Assembly: GCA_002914845.1 (NCBI GenBank)
Contig: JXTC01000340.1
Location: forward strand, 110,340 to 174,339
DNA length: 64,000 nt
Reading direction: 5' to 3'
DNA from: Trema orientale
Lineage: Eukaryota; Streptophyta; Magnoliopsida; Rosales; Cannabaceae
Shown here: in pieces, positions 44,600-58,098 of the stretch
Layout of the letters: the number at the start of each line of letters is the position of its first letter
How positions within the stretch are numbered: the stretch's first letter is position 1
Position numbers and translations under genes: made by a program
Notes under the pieces: generated by a model
What the model saw: only the letters and a program-made list of their open reading frames with translations
What the model was told of the DNA's origin: nothing
Database searches by the model: none

Positions 44600-47500
44600 G
44601 GAAAAACAGTAAAGATTAGTATTTGGGTTGGATCATGGATGTGTTTTTCTACTCTCTTTCACAAGTTGATACTGTGTTTACATAATAATGGTTCCCTATA
44701 AGTGTGCTTGTTTTTCTTTTTCTCTGTGGCCATTAAAATCTCACGAGACACGAGTCTCGATCCCGTTCATTCCTTACACACATAAAAGATTTTTTTTTAA
44801 AAAAAATTATTTAAAAAAAAGAACTAAAAAAAAAAAAAAAAAAAACCATATCACGGGTTTAGTATGCTATCCCAAAACAATGCCTCGTTGAATCAGGCTC
44901 GGGCCATCTACTCCTTGTTTTAGTTTTCAGTTGTAAATCCGATAAGCTGTTTGCAAATTTAACGGTGACTTTGATAATCCGACAAAACAATGACTTTTAT
45001 GATTTTTAGTTTAACTCCTTTATTTTTTTAACTTAGATGGCTTGCTATTATAAAATTTTGATAGAGCATCTCGAAAGCGACCAAATAACATTATCTTATT
45101 GTGATAATGCTATAATTTAGCATATGGTTAAAAAATCATCCTCCAATGTTATATATTTTTGTCCTAAATTTAATAGGACAAGAGCAATGCTCCTTTATTG
45201 TGCTAATGTCATAAGTTTGCATATAATACAAGAATCTTCATCCGATGCGATGCTATTTGTCGCGTTAGATTTAGGCTTCGTTTGGAACTCAGATATTGAC
45301 ATCAAATTAAACTCTCGTTTTTCTTTGAAAAAGTTTCTACAATTTTTCTTTCAATCTAAATAAGAAAAAATTGAATTCTTTGAATTTTTTTTTCTCCTCT
45401 AAAAATCTAAGTTCCAGACGGAACTTTAGTATATGTCGTGTTAAATTTAGTACCCGTTATGCTTGATAAAATAACGTTAAGCTGATATTTAATATCACTT
45501 TGACTATTTATTTACAAGTGTCATTTTAATAATATTAAAATTGTATTTCTAATGTTTGTTCAATTATTTACACTTTTCAATATTTAGTCACTAAAATTTT
45601 TATAAAATTCTACCAATTATAAAATCAATTTATTTGAATTAAAAATAGCATTTGCATTAGAAATGGTCTTATATTTGGGGTTAAATATAACATTAAGTAT
45701 AGGCATCCAATGCGACTTTGACCTATTAATTAAGAACATGTCATTTTCGTAATACTAAAAATGTTTTATATTTTCTCAACATTTAATCAATTATTTATAC
45801 ACTTTTCAATTCACTTTTTTAGCATTCAACTAACTTCAAAGTTAACTGTTTTAGGAAAAATTTAACACATTAATTATTTAATAAAAAAATTAAAAGTAAT
45901 GTTTGAAATAGCTGTTGGCACTAGAGTTAAGTTTAAATTTGGTGTTAAGTTAGAAAATCTCTCTGTCTTTCCCAAATCTTCTCTGGATTTTGAGACGTAG
46001 AAGGAGTTTCTAACCTACCAGAAGAGAAAATCTTTTAGATCTATCTCTAAGGTAGGGGTCTTTCTTTATATTTCTGTTTTGAAAAATCCTTCTGTATTTG
46101 TGAAGGTATTGTATTATAGATAGATCTATAGATATTTTGTCTTACCTGATTCTAGATTTGTATGAGTTTTGTTCGTTTCCATTATTTTTGTATGTATTTT
46201 GCTTTATTAGTCAATATTTGAAGCTTCCGAGATCCAGATTTGGAAGATTTTATTTTGTCAAAAATCGTTCTTTGCAGGGTATCTCAATACAATTGGAGGA
46301 CATAGGCAAAATTTGTAAATAGGCCTTTTAAAAGATAGTTTTAATTATTCTTTAAATTGACGAATATAATATCACATGTTTTATCAATTGAGAGGTTTAC
46401 AATCTTTATTTATATATTGTCATTACTTCATCATCTCATAATTCATTTAAAATTGTTTGTTAATCTACAAATTTTCTTTAACAAATCACAATTTTTTAAA
46501 TACTCAATTAACTTTTTTTTTTCTTATTCATGTCTTCGATATACATAGTTATTACTATAAATTAACATATTGCAAATAAACACCATAAAAGGATGTGTAA
46601 TATTTAGAATAACAATAAAATAAAAAACTAAAGAAATTTAAAAAAAAATAAGAACAATATAAAACATGAAATTAGTAAGAATAGATTTAGAACTTTTGAT
46701 AGAATTGAAGAGATCAATATGGTACCAGTTAGGAGTGAATTTAGTAGGTACCAAAAAAAAAATAGAAAAATGAATATTTATGAATATTACGTTCTAGTAA
46801 CATATTATTTTCATTTCTGCAATTAGTTTTTCTTTTTTTAAATGGTAATGAAACAAAATAATTATAATAATATATGGTAGAATGTTTATTTTTCACTTAT
46901 TTATAAGAATGCATATAGATCTGTTGCTAATTGTATGGGATTTTTTTATTAAAACCAATCAATTGTTTATTTAAATGTAAATATTGCTAAATCGAGTATT
47001 AATTTTGAGTTTTTACATTTTATGAACCTAACATATATTTTGAATTAGATATAGCAAATTTAAGAGGTATTATATCTAAAGCATAATCTAATTATCCATA
47101 AATTAAGCCTAAAAATAGAACTACAATAGGTAAAAACTATAATTAGGAGGCCTTGGCTAATAAGGGCCCTAGGCTATTGTCTTACTAGCTTACCCTTTTA
47201 GCTAGCCCTATGGAGGATGATTTGAGTGAGGAGAAAACTAGGTGGATGACTAATTTTTTGAATTGGTTTAAGTAGATGTCTATGTTTTGAAAGTTATAGC
47301 TAAATGTCAATTTTTTTAAAAGTTTCAAGTGTAAAATATGTTGTATTTCTATTTTTATTATTAAGTGAGTTAGATATTTAGTTGTAACTTTTAAGCATGG
47401 TATATACTAAGTTTTGAGCTAAAAAATGGTTAAATAACTAGTCAGCCTATTGAACAAGCTGGAGAGATATCTTTTATAGAACTCTAATATGTCCCTTTGT

Positions 47501-48100
47501 AGATTTATGTGTACATCACCTATGTATGTCTTGTGTATAATCTATTCCTCCCTATTTGTCAGTAAGAATTTAGTTTGATTGATTGGTTACTGGTATGGAT
47601 TCTTTGTAATCTGATCTTTCTATTAAATTCGTGATTGTGTTACTGTTATTGGTGAAATGAAAGTCATCCGTTCAAAAATAAATTATCTTGTAACATCTCG
47701 AAATTTGATAATAAACTATTTTAAATTATACCCATTACCTTTAGACTTGATTTTCAAAAAGATTTTGAAGATTTGAACAAATTTATTTTACATGCACATT
47801 TAACTTAGTTTTTTAATAATATTTTAGTTGATATGCATATTTTTCATATGTTTTTCTTAAAGAGCATATGCCTCAAATTTCCCCCCAATTTCTCAAACAA
47901 TATTGTCGTTTTCTAAGGATTGTCGTTTTGTTTGTTAAAACAAACTTTTTAAAAAAATAAAAAATAAAAAACAGAAAAAAGAAAAAGACAAAATTGAAAG
48001 AAGGAAGACCCGACTTTAACCTTCCTTTCAATCCGAGTCTTGTTCTGCTATTTGGATGCTTAACCAGAAAGTCCCAATGTTTTGAGGATCCAAATTCCGT
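44600..48100. other. Gene-free AT-rich region between SOD and FRIGIDA-like gene
   Basis: About 3.5 kb without a supportable gene; most frames are short and AT-driven. A polymerase III-like word (GAGTCTCGATCCCGTTC, about 44750-44768) hints at a SINE fragment. At 45273-45424, TTCGTTTGGAACTCAGAT and ATCTAAGTTCCAGACGGAA form a short imperfect inverted repeat like a small MITE. The text near 47560-47640 resembles a decayed LINE or gene 3' end. None is secure. Confidence 0.4.
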
Positions 48101-48124
48101 ACTATAGTTTACCCAACTCCGGCA

Positions 48125-51120
48125 ATGTCCACTACCGTAGAGAAAGTCTCGCCGGAGATTGAAATTCCGGAGTCTAACAGGCCACAAATCCGCAAAGCCT
48201 TCAACTTTCTCAAGGCTCACGCCTCCGCCGTAGCCAATTTCACCCTCCAATGGCAAGACCTGGAGGACCACTTCCAATCCATAAACAGTTCGATTCAATC
48301 CAAGCTCTACGAAATTCAACAATCGCAGAAACCCCAAAACCCCCGATTGCCCCAAACCCAAGAATCCCAACCTAATTCGAAAAAGGAGCAATTGGAGCCA
48401 AACCTCGAGTCCCAAATCGATTCCAAGAAAACCCAGTTGAATTCAACAGATGCCGAATCGAATTCTCCACAAACCCAGTTGAAATCAACTGATACCCAAT
48501 TGAATACTCCGAAAACCCAAGTCAACCCCCAAGCCAAAGCCATTAAAACCCGGGTGAAATCAACAGATATTCAATCGGATGATGCCCCGAAACCCCAAGT
48601 CAAACCCCAGGAATCGTTGGCTGCGAAAGTGGGTTTTAAGGGGGATCCTGTACATGATGGGAAGGCGCTGATAGATTATTTGAAGTATAATTTGAAAGAT
48701 CATGAGTCGGTGCGTGAGGATGTAAGGGATGTGCTTAAGGGTTTGGAAGATTCTGGGAAACTAGTTCTTGAGGCGATTAAAGGGTTTCATTCGCCGGGGT
48801 TGAAAATCGGAGTGGTTCATACTGAGCTCAGTTGTGTGAGGAGAGGCTGTGTGGTTTTGTTGGAGGAGTTGATAAAGGTGAGACCTTTGATAAGTGGTCA
48901 AGTGAAGGAAGAGGCATGTAAACTTGCATCGGTTTGGAAGACGAAAATGAAACCGCAAATGGTTAATTCTATGGAGATTTGGGGGTTTTTGCTGGTTTTG
49001 GATGCTTATGGGTTGGTGGACAACTTTGACAGGGACGAGATTTTGAAGTTGGTTGGCTGTGTTGTGCAGCGTAGGCTGGCTCCTGAAATGTTTCAGTCTC
49101 TTGGTTTATCTGAGAATGCCCCTGGTGAGTTTTGGAGAACCATTCTGATAGTCCAATCTTTATTTTAGCTAATCATTATTTGTATTTGAGGAAGTTATGT
49201 TCCATTATTATCCTGTTCTTTCCTAATCTTACATCTTTAAGAAAGTGTGAAAACTGTATTGCTTTGGATGATCCACTTACATAAGTATGTGATACAATGT
49301 TTAACCAGTGCTTAGCGCATTGAAGTTATCTTGATTTTGTAAAATGACGATTTCAGTTGGGTTTCTAATACTGTTTAATGGGAAGAAAGACAATAACAAG
49401 TGTGCTTCTTCAGTCGTGAATCTTTTTTGTTTATGTTAGAAATCTGGGTGGAAATCTTTATTCATCTGTTTTTCTTATTCATCATATTTCCTTCCACTAC
49501 TGCAGCTGCATTTATTTCCAGTCTCTAGTTTTCAAGCAGGAGTTTCTTATTGTGTTGTTCTATATCTCTATGACTATCTTCCGGTGGAATGTCAAAGAAA
49601 ACATGCAATTTTATTGACTCTTTTTTTCTTTTGTAACAGATTTTATCCAAAATCTTATTTTGCAAGATAAGGTAATTGAGGCTACCAGATTCATTTGTAC
49701 ACTAGAACTGGCTGACAAGTTCCCACCAGTACCCCTTCTTAAAGCCCATCTGAAGGAGGCCAAGAAGGTTGCTAGCTCTATTCTGAAAAAGAGCAACTCT
49801 CCTGAGGCAAAGGTATATATAACCCATTCATCTGTTCATCACACGTCTTAGATTCTTATCTAATTGCCCATTTTGTGATATATGCAGGATGAGGCTGCAA
49901 ACAAAGAACTATCGGCTCTGAATAGCATAGTAAGATGCATTGAAGAATACAAGCTGGAATCTGAATATCCTCCTGAGAATCTTAAAGAACGAATTGACTT
50001 GCTGAGAAAGCAGAAAAGAGAGAGGAGAGTAACACCAACAGCTCCTGCTCCCAAAGCTCAGTTGCAGCAGCAGAGTGGAAAGAAACGTACTTTCCCTGAT
50101 TCTAATGCTCAAACGAGAAAGCAGCAGAGTGGAAGTAAGCATCCACGAACAGCTCCAGCGGCTGCTGCTACAAATCTTTCTGCCAGAGCACCAACTGCAG
50201 TCCACTTGCATCATCCTTCAGAAGGCATGTTTGGAGGTGAAAGAACAGAATACTTGATACCATCGGTCAGAATGGCTGCACCATTGAATGTCTCTGCTAG
50301 AGCAGCCCCAGTCCATGCAGTGCATCAGCGGCCAGAAGGCTTGGTTGAAGGTGAAAGAACAGAATACTTGATACCATCAGCCAGAATTGCTGCACCATCG
50401 AATGCCTCTGCTAGAGTAGCCACAGGCCATGCAGTGCATCAGCGGCCAGAAGGCTTGTATGAACGTGAAAGCACAGAATACTTGATAAGATCAGCTAGAA
50501 TGGCTGTATCAGCATCAGCCGCTGCGGCGGCGGCGGCGGCTGCTGCTGCAGCTCCACCTCCACCTCCAAATCCATCTTTTGGTGCTGCTTCAAACTTATA
50601 CTCTACTGAAGCATCTCATCAGCCAGCAGCTTCATACACAGGCCAGGGAACAGAGTACTCTTCCAGGTACTACAATTTGGCACGTGCCATCCTTGATTCA
50701 CATACAAGCTTACCATCTGGATCCCACAGTTTGGCACGCTCACCTCCTGTGACCCAGCTCACGAACTTGGCGAGTGGAGCCTATAGTTTGACAAGCTCTA
50801 TCCTTGAGGATCATCGTATGAGCTCTGCCCAATATGGAGTAGCAAGCTCTGGAGCTGTCACTGCACCTATGACCTCATCAGCTGAGCAGTATGGAACCGG
50901 TGTAGCCACTAGTGGGAGGACTGGTCCATATGCTGGGGCTGCTCAAGCTGTAGGCGTCACTTCTAATGTAAGCCCGCGTAGTTCTCTGGCTTATTACCCC
51001 GGGGATCCTCTGAGGGTACCAAGTTACAATGATAGGTTAGTGTCTTCCAGTGATAGGCTAGTGTCCTCCAGCAGTGGCTATGAAGTGCTGCCTAAGCGCC
51101 CCCCTGTGTTTCACATGTAG
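48125..51120 (+). CDS. FRIGIDA-like protein (3 exons)
   Basis: Coding exons are 48125-49124, 49640-49812 and 49888-51120, giving 801 aa. The Arabidopsis family includes FRIGIDA, a flowering-time scaffold that raises FLC expression; most FRIGIDA-like members have less defined nuclear roles. A predicted N-terminal coiled coil (RKAFNFLKAHASAVANFTLQ, WQDLEDHFQSINSSIQSKL) is followed by a Gln/Lys/Thr-rich linker with TQLxSTD-type repeats (residues ~75-165). The FRIGIDA domain comes next (about 169-450: DYLKYNLKDHESVREDVRDV, MEIWGFLLVLDAYGLVDNF, DFIQNLILQDKVIEATRFIC, PPVPLLKAHLKEAKKVASSI, ELSALNSIVRCIEEYKLESE). A basic, low-complexity tail follows, with three 38-residue repeats and a poly-Ala/Pro run. 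It is longer than typical members because of the linker and tail. Subgroup (FRL1-5) not decided. Confidence 0.9.
50221..50562 (+). repeat. Three in-frame 114-bp repeats in the FRIGIDA-like gene
   Basis: Units begin at 50221, 50335 and 50449, each encoding a version of EGL(V/Y)EGERTEYLIPSARIA followed by APSNASARVATGHAVHQRP. The third unit ends early and runs into a GCN-coded poly-Ala stretch (about 50517-50550) and a short poly-Pro. Equal spacing of 38 codons shows tandem duplication within the exon. Confidence 0.9.
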
Positions 51121-51129
51121 CTCACACTG

Positions 51130-52600
51130 TTTATCGTAGTTCATTTGAAGTTTTTTCATCTGAACTTTGGTGATGCTGCGCAGATGTGCGGAGGTGTTTG
51201 AATAATTATCATGATATTTATTGTTTGCTTTCCTTCTAAAATGTTAATCTGTTTACAAGAGTCTTATATACATGGTTCCGAGTTCTGTTGTGACAAAAAT
51301 TTTATATGCCTTATTTTTCTGAACTTTTTTTAAAATTAATTATTATTTTATTTGTTTGGTAACAAGTATAAACATCCCTACGGTAAATTATCAGTCCATT
51401 TTGTGGTTTGATAAAATAGGAGTATAAATTCAGTTTTATATTTGGATGTACGATGTTAATAGTGTGCAAAATGAAAAGTATATATTGAATAATATGTAAA
51501 GGTTCGTATTGAATAATATGTAACTACATCGTTTAATTAGGTGATTATCCCTATTTGGAAACTCACGGTGTTTCAGATGGTACCACACGATGCTTAATGT
51601 GGCTTTTGCTAGATGTACATGTTTGGTTGAAGAGCTATCAAATCTAATTCCAGAGATTTAATCAGTCTTCGGCTGTGTGGTCAGCTGCGTGGTTAGCAAT
51701 AAACAAAGGGTGCGAGAAAAAGGAACCCCGAACCATCTAAAAGCAGCCCACCTTTAATCAAGATTTTTCATGGATAGCCGTTATGTAAAAAGTCAGTCTC
51801 AAAGCAGTTTTCATGAGAAAAGACTACCAAAAATTGATGAATCTAATAAGGGCGCGTCTACAGTAGGAGCGCTCTTACGTAGGCCCTGTCTATTCACCGT
51901 TGGATGAGAATCTGTATATAAATAAATTCTCCACAGATTCCCGTTATTCCTCACAGATTCCCATCCAACGATAATTAAGACATGACCCTACGTAGAGACG
52001 CTCCTACCGTAGTCATCCCCATCTAATAATATTCTCCAAAAGTCTACTGTAGCCTAATTACTTTATGAATAAATGGAACTAGGTAGCCTCGAGTAGCGGC
52101 ATTGTTTTAAGTTGGATACTCTTTAATTTTTCTTTTTCTTTTTTGTTCCAATACCAAAAATCACCATTGCTGTGCAAATCGGTTCTAGAGTTTTCATTTG
52201 ACCAACTTTTATTGATTATATTTTTGAAATACTTGAGCCAATCACGTAAGTTATACATCCAAGTACTGTCTCGCTAGCCGAACGGGCCTCAACACAAAAA
52301 CTGTCTACGCTAAGAAAAATGTGAGAGGTTATTATATGGTATCTATCTAAGCAGATACAGACAAGAACAATGTAGACGATGTATATCCCACGATGAAAGA
52401 GATTCAGCCACTTAAATTCATATAATGCGAATTCTCAGACAAGTTAATAACCTTGACAAAGCAAGCATTAATAAACAAATAAACTCGGGATAAAGCATCA
52501 ATTGTAATGTTAGTATTACATGTTACACTTATGGGCCAAAAATACAATACAATAGATTAAGCTCTCAGATTTTACAGAGTCCCACAGAAAACTACGTTGC
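51130..52600. other. Intergenic region between convergent FRIGIDA-like and NHX genes
   Basis: This holds the 3' ends of both genes, which point towards each other, plus a Mutator-type MITE at 51850-52020. No further gene was seen. Confidence 0.5.
51850..52020. mobile_element. Mutator-type MITE, copy B (171 bp)
   Basis: The ends are GGGCGCGTCTACAGTAGGAG and CTCCTACCGTAGTCATCCCC, flanked by a perfect 9-bp duplication ATCTAATAA (51841-51849, 52021-52029). It is the reverse-orientation counterpart of 18813-18984; the core AGAATCTGTATATAAATAAAT and the CCATCCAACG/CCGTTGGATG pair are shared. Confidence 0.88.
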
Positions 52601-52840
52601 CAATAAACCAGCGAAACAAACAAATCCCCCTTTCACTGTTTGGGGCAAACAAAAAAGGCTATACACAATATATAATGCCAGTGCAGAAGATAATAACATA
52701 ATACATGGTACAGTGCCAACTCACCGCCCAAACGCCCCACAAAAATTTTCGGAATCTGATCTTAAAAGTCATTCATTGTTGAATTTTTACCAGATGTACA
52801 CAACTTAAAAACTATTTTACAACTCACTCCGGTTGTCTTC

Positions 52841-55800
52841 TCATTGCCATTGAGGCTCTCTCCGTTCAGTTGGGGACCCGGGAACAAAAGGAACAAAACC
52901 CCGGCCACCGAACACCGGACGCATGAAAGCATCATCAAACTTACGCCAATAGCGATGGACTGTGTGTGTTGGGGTCGCCAGAAGAGCCCGTATGCTATTT
53001 GGTCGGGGCACATCATGGACACCAAAATCAGAATCCTGCCCGCTTCCAAGAAGTGGCGCATGGATCAATTTTGGGGTAGATGGGTCTGATAGCGTCATGC
53101 TGGTTGTTTGTTTTGGATGTGGCATTAACAACCTTATAAGAGGCTTAGTCATCAAACCAAATACCTAAGCACGATAAGAATAATAATTAATCATCACCAT
53201 ATGTCCAAACAAGAAGAAACTCTACATATTAAAATACCATAGGCTGACATGGAAATTCCATATGATCTTAATGTAAAAATTATTGAATTCTTGTAAACCC
53301 CATACGTTGTAAGATCGTTGGGATCTTTTTGACCCCATACATGTCTATACTAAATTTCTTAGATAGAGAATGCAATCACAGACACATAAATCAGGTTGAA
53401 TAGAACAACAAAATACTACCAACAGAATACTTCACAGCCAAATAGGCCAGAAAGGTACAAGTATCTCTATGTTCTTCCATCTTAAGTGGTCAAAATATTA
53501 AAGCATAATAAGTGCTAAGTAATGAAAAACAATGTATTGATTTCGAACAGCACATGTAAATCTAGACCAGCAAATGCTACAATAGATCCACCCAAATCAA
53601 TAAAATAAATAAATAGAACAGACATCTTACCACTGTGCTGACAAGAACAACAGTAATTGTGCTGGTGATCATAATTGCATTCACTTGCAATTGAGTATGG
53701 CCTGACCTTGTAAACTGCGTTGGGGGAGAATACAGAATAAAAAAAAGTTCAGAATAAGATATTCTAACACTAACATGTCGCACTGACATGACTTGGTTCT
53801 CTTCTTGGTTTTACATGTGTTTTTCTAATAAAGATAAGAGAGCAGGGAAACTGACTCTAGTAGTTTGCCAAAAGAACTTTTCCTTGCTTGTGACAACTGA
53901 TGCATATGAGATTTAGAACTAGTTTAACCTTGAACATGAAAATGACGTGAATAATTTACCTGATTATAAGCAAGTGCCATGGATACAGCACCTCTCATGA
54001 GTCCAGCCCACCATATTATCACCTAAAGTAAAATTTTCTGGTGTCAGTCGGTAGATCACTAGATTATAAAGGAAAAGAAATTTATCCAGGAAACAGAAAT
54101 GTACTTGCTCCCTCAAGCTGATTTTTTCATGTTGAGATTTTTTCGCTAAATTGGACAGGAAAGACAGGGGGAACACAAATGCTGCTCTTCCAACGAGAAC
54201 CAAAGCCAGTAATATTGAACTCACTGCAACTGATTTTCCAGGACTGCAAATGTGAAACCAATACCAATTGACCAATGTAAGAGGCAGCTTTATTTTACAG
54301 TGTGTCAAGATATGGTAACTACTGTAATATTGGTAAAACAATGAGGTATATAACAATAGTCCGTGGATATGTAGTCATACCTATCACTTACAAATCTCCA
54401 TTTTTCAATGTCCAAGGCATCCATACCAACATAAAGGAAGATAAAAATTTCGGCAACGAATGACAAGGTTGCAAATGCATGCCTGTAATAATATGATTAA
54501 AAAAAAAAATCAAATCCAGGTTTTGACCAGTTTCATATGCATAATCAATGGAATCGGTAGCTTTAAGAAATTCTTAGGAAACCTACTTGGTAGTGATTCT
54601 TGAACTCTCGGTCACGTTATGCCAGGTGTAATGTGACATAACAATCCCACAAAAGAAAACGGTGAGTATGCCACTCAGATTTAACAACTGCAAGACACAT
54701 CAAATAAACCAGCTCAATTGTTATTGCTTATTTCCATTAGCCCTCTCTGAAAATCTGGGCAAAAAGGGAAGGGGGGTCAAGAAAAAGAAAAGCTTCATAA
54801 GGGTAAAGTTAAACTTACTTCTGCTAGCATATACGAAAGGTATGCCATCAGTATCATAAGAGCAACCTCACGGTCTGTAGAGTGCCTGTATATAGAAAAG
54901 CAAGTTTATTAAACTTCCACTCTGACTGACTGGTCAGGTTCCAATAGAAAAATAAATCTGATTTTTTCATACAACACAAGTCAAATACTATTACAAGAAG
55001 CCAAGTAAACAATGGATGATTTGACATCTCATTATGGCGACATACCTTCCAAAATAGAGCTTTTTGATAATGTAAGCACTAAGTAGCCCAGTCTGCAAAG
55101 AACAGAGAGAAGTTACAACAAGATAGGACAAGGTATGTATACAATCATAATTGCATATATATAGAATGAGAAAGAGTATGACTTACTAACACTCCAAGAA
55201 AAGTGCTTGCAGAAAACAAATATAAGAAGTTTCCAATAAATTGCAAAGCAATTTTGGAATCAATATGAGTAAGGTCAAAGTTCTGGATTGCATTGAAAAG
55301 CACCACAGATGTAGCATCATTCACGACACCCTCTCCAAAAACAAGACTGTAGAGTAAAGGTGTCTCATCCTGGCTAAGCACCTGCAACACAGGTTAACAA
55401 ATTGAGTTTGCAAGAGTTATATTAAAGTTGTTTCAACACTTCAGAAATACTGATACATCACATACCTGTAACGTACACACAGAATCTGTTGCAGCAAAAA
55501 TAGCACCAATAGCTGCAAATACCAAATAAAACAATTTAAGACGAAATGATTAGAAATATGACGCTTGAGCAAATAACAAATAAAATCTGTGTAATTAGAA
55601 ACTAATAGAACCATGATACTATTAGCAAGTGACAAACATAATCAATGCAAGAATAAATGGTTATAAATATGATATTTAAGCAAAGAAAGAGACAAAGCTA
55701 GTACCTAGATAATCTCCTATATCCAGGGAATCAATACCAATCTTCTTGAAAATTTGTGTAGCACCTGCAACAAGCATCCCAAGTTTATGGTTATAACAAA

Positions 55801-57081
55801 TACTAAAGTAATCTCAATGTATCAAATGTGTTTTCTCCTTCACAGGACATCTTCCTGATTAGCATAAAAAATGGAGTTGAAGGATTATAGATATACCTAG
55901 TGCTATGATGGTGCAGGATATTAATGTACCCACAGCACCAAACAGCACAATAGTTATAAAGTTTTTAAAGAACTGCTTCTTTTTCACCTGAAACCTGGCA
56001 GAAAGATGAAAATAAAAAATATAAGTTGATTGAACATATACTAAATCCATCATTGACATATGGGTATTTGAAGAAATTAGAAACAAATGTTCAACACTGC
56101 AGGAAAATAAAAGCACAGGATGGATGATTTTGTATTATTACTTTAAACTGCACAAGGATGTTCATGTTCCAGTACCAGAAACTTCTCTTATTTAAATACT
56201 TTGAATTTCAATTAAGATTTATTATATTAAAAACAAAAAACAACATTTTTTAAAAGAAAATATCCGTGTCATTGAATACTCCATAAGAACAACAGAGAAA
56301 AGGGAAATTTTGAGAAGTGAGAACACAGACTTCTAGAATCAATCAAACTAAAATCATAATGTTTCACAAGTATAATAAAACAAAAGATATGGATAGAACC
56401 TATATATCGGTAAATTACCTTCTTCTTCTTCCTTTGCTTTTCTTTATTATTGTTGTTATTATTATTATTATTATTATTATTTTTTGGGTGGTGTGGAGGT
56501 TGTGTGTATGTGGCTAATGCACAACAGTAAATTACATGGTAAGCACTACATGCCACCTATCAAAAATCTTATAGCAAGCATGAAACTGAAATCTCATAGT
56601 TAGGAAATCAATCATCAAAATTCAGATCAGAGATAACTCAAAACAGCCATTACAAGATAGCTCCACCCAACAGACAGCGGAAAAAAAAGGAAAAAAAAAA
56701 CTTACCCTGCATTAAATATAATAGGAGGCAGAAGATAAATAAAGAAGAGATCTTCACTAAAGACCAGAAGATGCGAGCTCCTTCCCCCGCTAACCAGCAA
56801 AATAACAACTCCGGTACATATACCCTGCCACCAACGCCATAATTTAATCAAGAATTCATTAAAATCTCCGGTTTTTTTTTTCGGAAACAACCAAAGCGAA
56901 AACTCACGATTAAAAGGGCTGTGATTGATTCATTCATCCACCGATTCTCCTCGAGAAGATGACCGATCACAATACAAGCACAAAGGAGCGCCACGAAAAG
57001 ATTCATGGACACCACTGAGGCATGATCAGAAGTAGATAGCATCTGCAACTTTGACACCACATAGCTCAATCCGACAGCCAT
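52841..57081 (-). CDS. NHX: Vacuolar Na+(K+)/H+ antiporter, class I NHX (13 coding exons)
   Basis: It exchanges cytosolic Na+ or K+ for vacuolar protons, for salt tolerance and vacuolar pH/K+ balance. Minus-strand coding exons: 57081-56908, 56824-56706, 55994-55897, 55764-55705, 55512-55466, 55381-55187, 55092-55046, 54885-54819, 54687-54587, 54482-54381, 54243-54105, 54022-53960, 53714-53631 and the last 53164-52841 (fourteen in all). Phases close to 539 aa, the usual length. Visible features: about ten to twelve hydrophobic spans; the amiloride-type motif LFFIYLLPPI (residues 84-93); FAATDSVCTLQ; FGEGVVNDATSVVLFNA with the ion-binding Asn187-Asp188; GLMRGAVSMALAYNQ; and a polar C-terminal tail ending RREPQWQ. 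It resembles NHX1/NHX2; which one cannot be settled. Intron 2 carries a (TTA)n tract. Upstream, a leader intron and (CT)n leader are likely. The call line's count should be read as fourteen. Confidence 0.95.
56440..56483. repeat. (TTA)n microsatellite in NHX intron 2
   Basis: A run of TTATTATTGTTGTTATTATT type, continuing as pure TTA/ATT units, lies inside intron 55995-56705. Confidence 0.9.
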
Positions 57082-57090
57082 TGTTTCGGC

Positions 57091-57621
57091 CTAATCTCCA
57101 ATCACCCTAATCTATAATGACGTGATCAGGTTATGGCTCAAAAGACAAGGATTCAGATTCCCTTTTAAGCTTCCTATCTCTGTAATCTATGTCTCCGAAC
57201 TGTCCATTACAACAACTCTTGAATCTCGTAAAACCCTACCAATCCTGAATCAATGAACAAACAAACATTCACGTCAAAAAATTGAGCTCTCTTCTCGGTT
57301 TATTCATTCAATCTCAAAGTATTTATATTTGTAGAGAAGCAGGTCGCCATGAACGAAATTATTATTCAAAATAAAAAATAAAAACAAAGAAATGAAATCG
57401 AAAGAGTAAGATTAAACAGAGTTATTCATGTAAAGCCAAAGTTGTAGCAATGAAATTTTTGCTTTCCTAGAAAATTAGGAAAAAAATAAACGGAATACTA
57501 ATCGAAAAAAAAAAAAAAAAGGAAAAAGAAAAAGCTAAGAACTTTCTCGGCGGTTTTCTTGGCAACCAAACAGAGAATTAATTAACTCTCATTCATAACT
57601 ATACAATTACAAAATGCTTAC
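57091..57621 (-). other. Probable 5' leader intron of NHX
   Basis: On the minus strand CGCCTTG|GTAAGCATTTTG is a strong donor and TGGAGATTAG|GCCGAAACAATGG an acceptor nine bases before the start codon. Class I NHX genes often have a leader intron here. No transcript evidence is available. Confidence 0.5.
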
Positions 57622-58044
57622 CAAGGCGATTCGAAGCAAAATGCAATGAAGAGAGCAAAGCAGTGTATGAAGCTTCGAATTCTCTTTCTCGAGTTCCCTC
57701 TCTGATTCCAAATCAAATTTTAAAACCAAAAAAAGCTTCCGTGATTTGGATCAAAGCTTCAAAATTTCGGCCACCGAAAAACGAAATCCAGCCGAGAAAG
57801 TCTCGGGAGAAAAAAAAAAATCAAATCAAGAAGTCAGAAACAAGCAACGGAAAACGTTTTTCTCAGCTGGAAAATTCCGAGAGTCACAGGAAACCAAGAC
57901 GAGAAAATTCGAGAGAAAATAAAAATGGAGGAGGAAGAAAAAAGAGAGAGGGTGTAATGATAGTAATCACATATGATTGGATTCTAAAACAGTGTTATTC
58001 GAAAGGTAGAAAGCTCTTGAAGGAGAGAGAAAAACAAATATATA

Positions 58045-58046
58045 TT

Positions 58047-58081
<35 letters not shown>

Positions 58082-58098
58082 TGAGGCACGGGACAACT

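Noticed and set aside
45273-45424. Short inverted repeat TTCGTTTGGAACTCAGAT / ATCTAAGTTCCAGACGGAA
   Set aside because: It looks like a small MITE, but no convincing target duplication and imperfect arms; mentioned only within the intergenic entry.
47873-48415. 180-codon open frame on the minus strand
   Set aside because: Antisense to FRIGIDA-like exon 1; its Leu/Gly-rich translation reflects the Gln/Pro-rich sense strand and has no domain.
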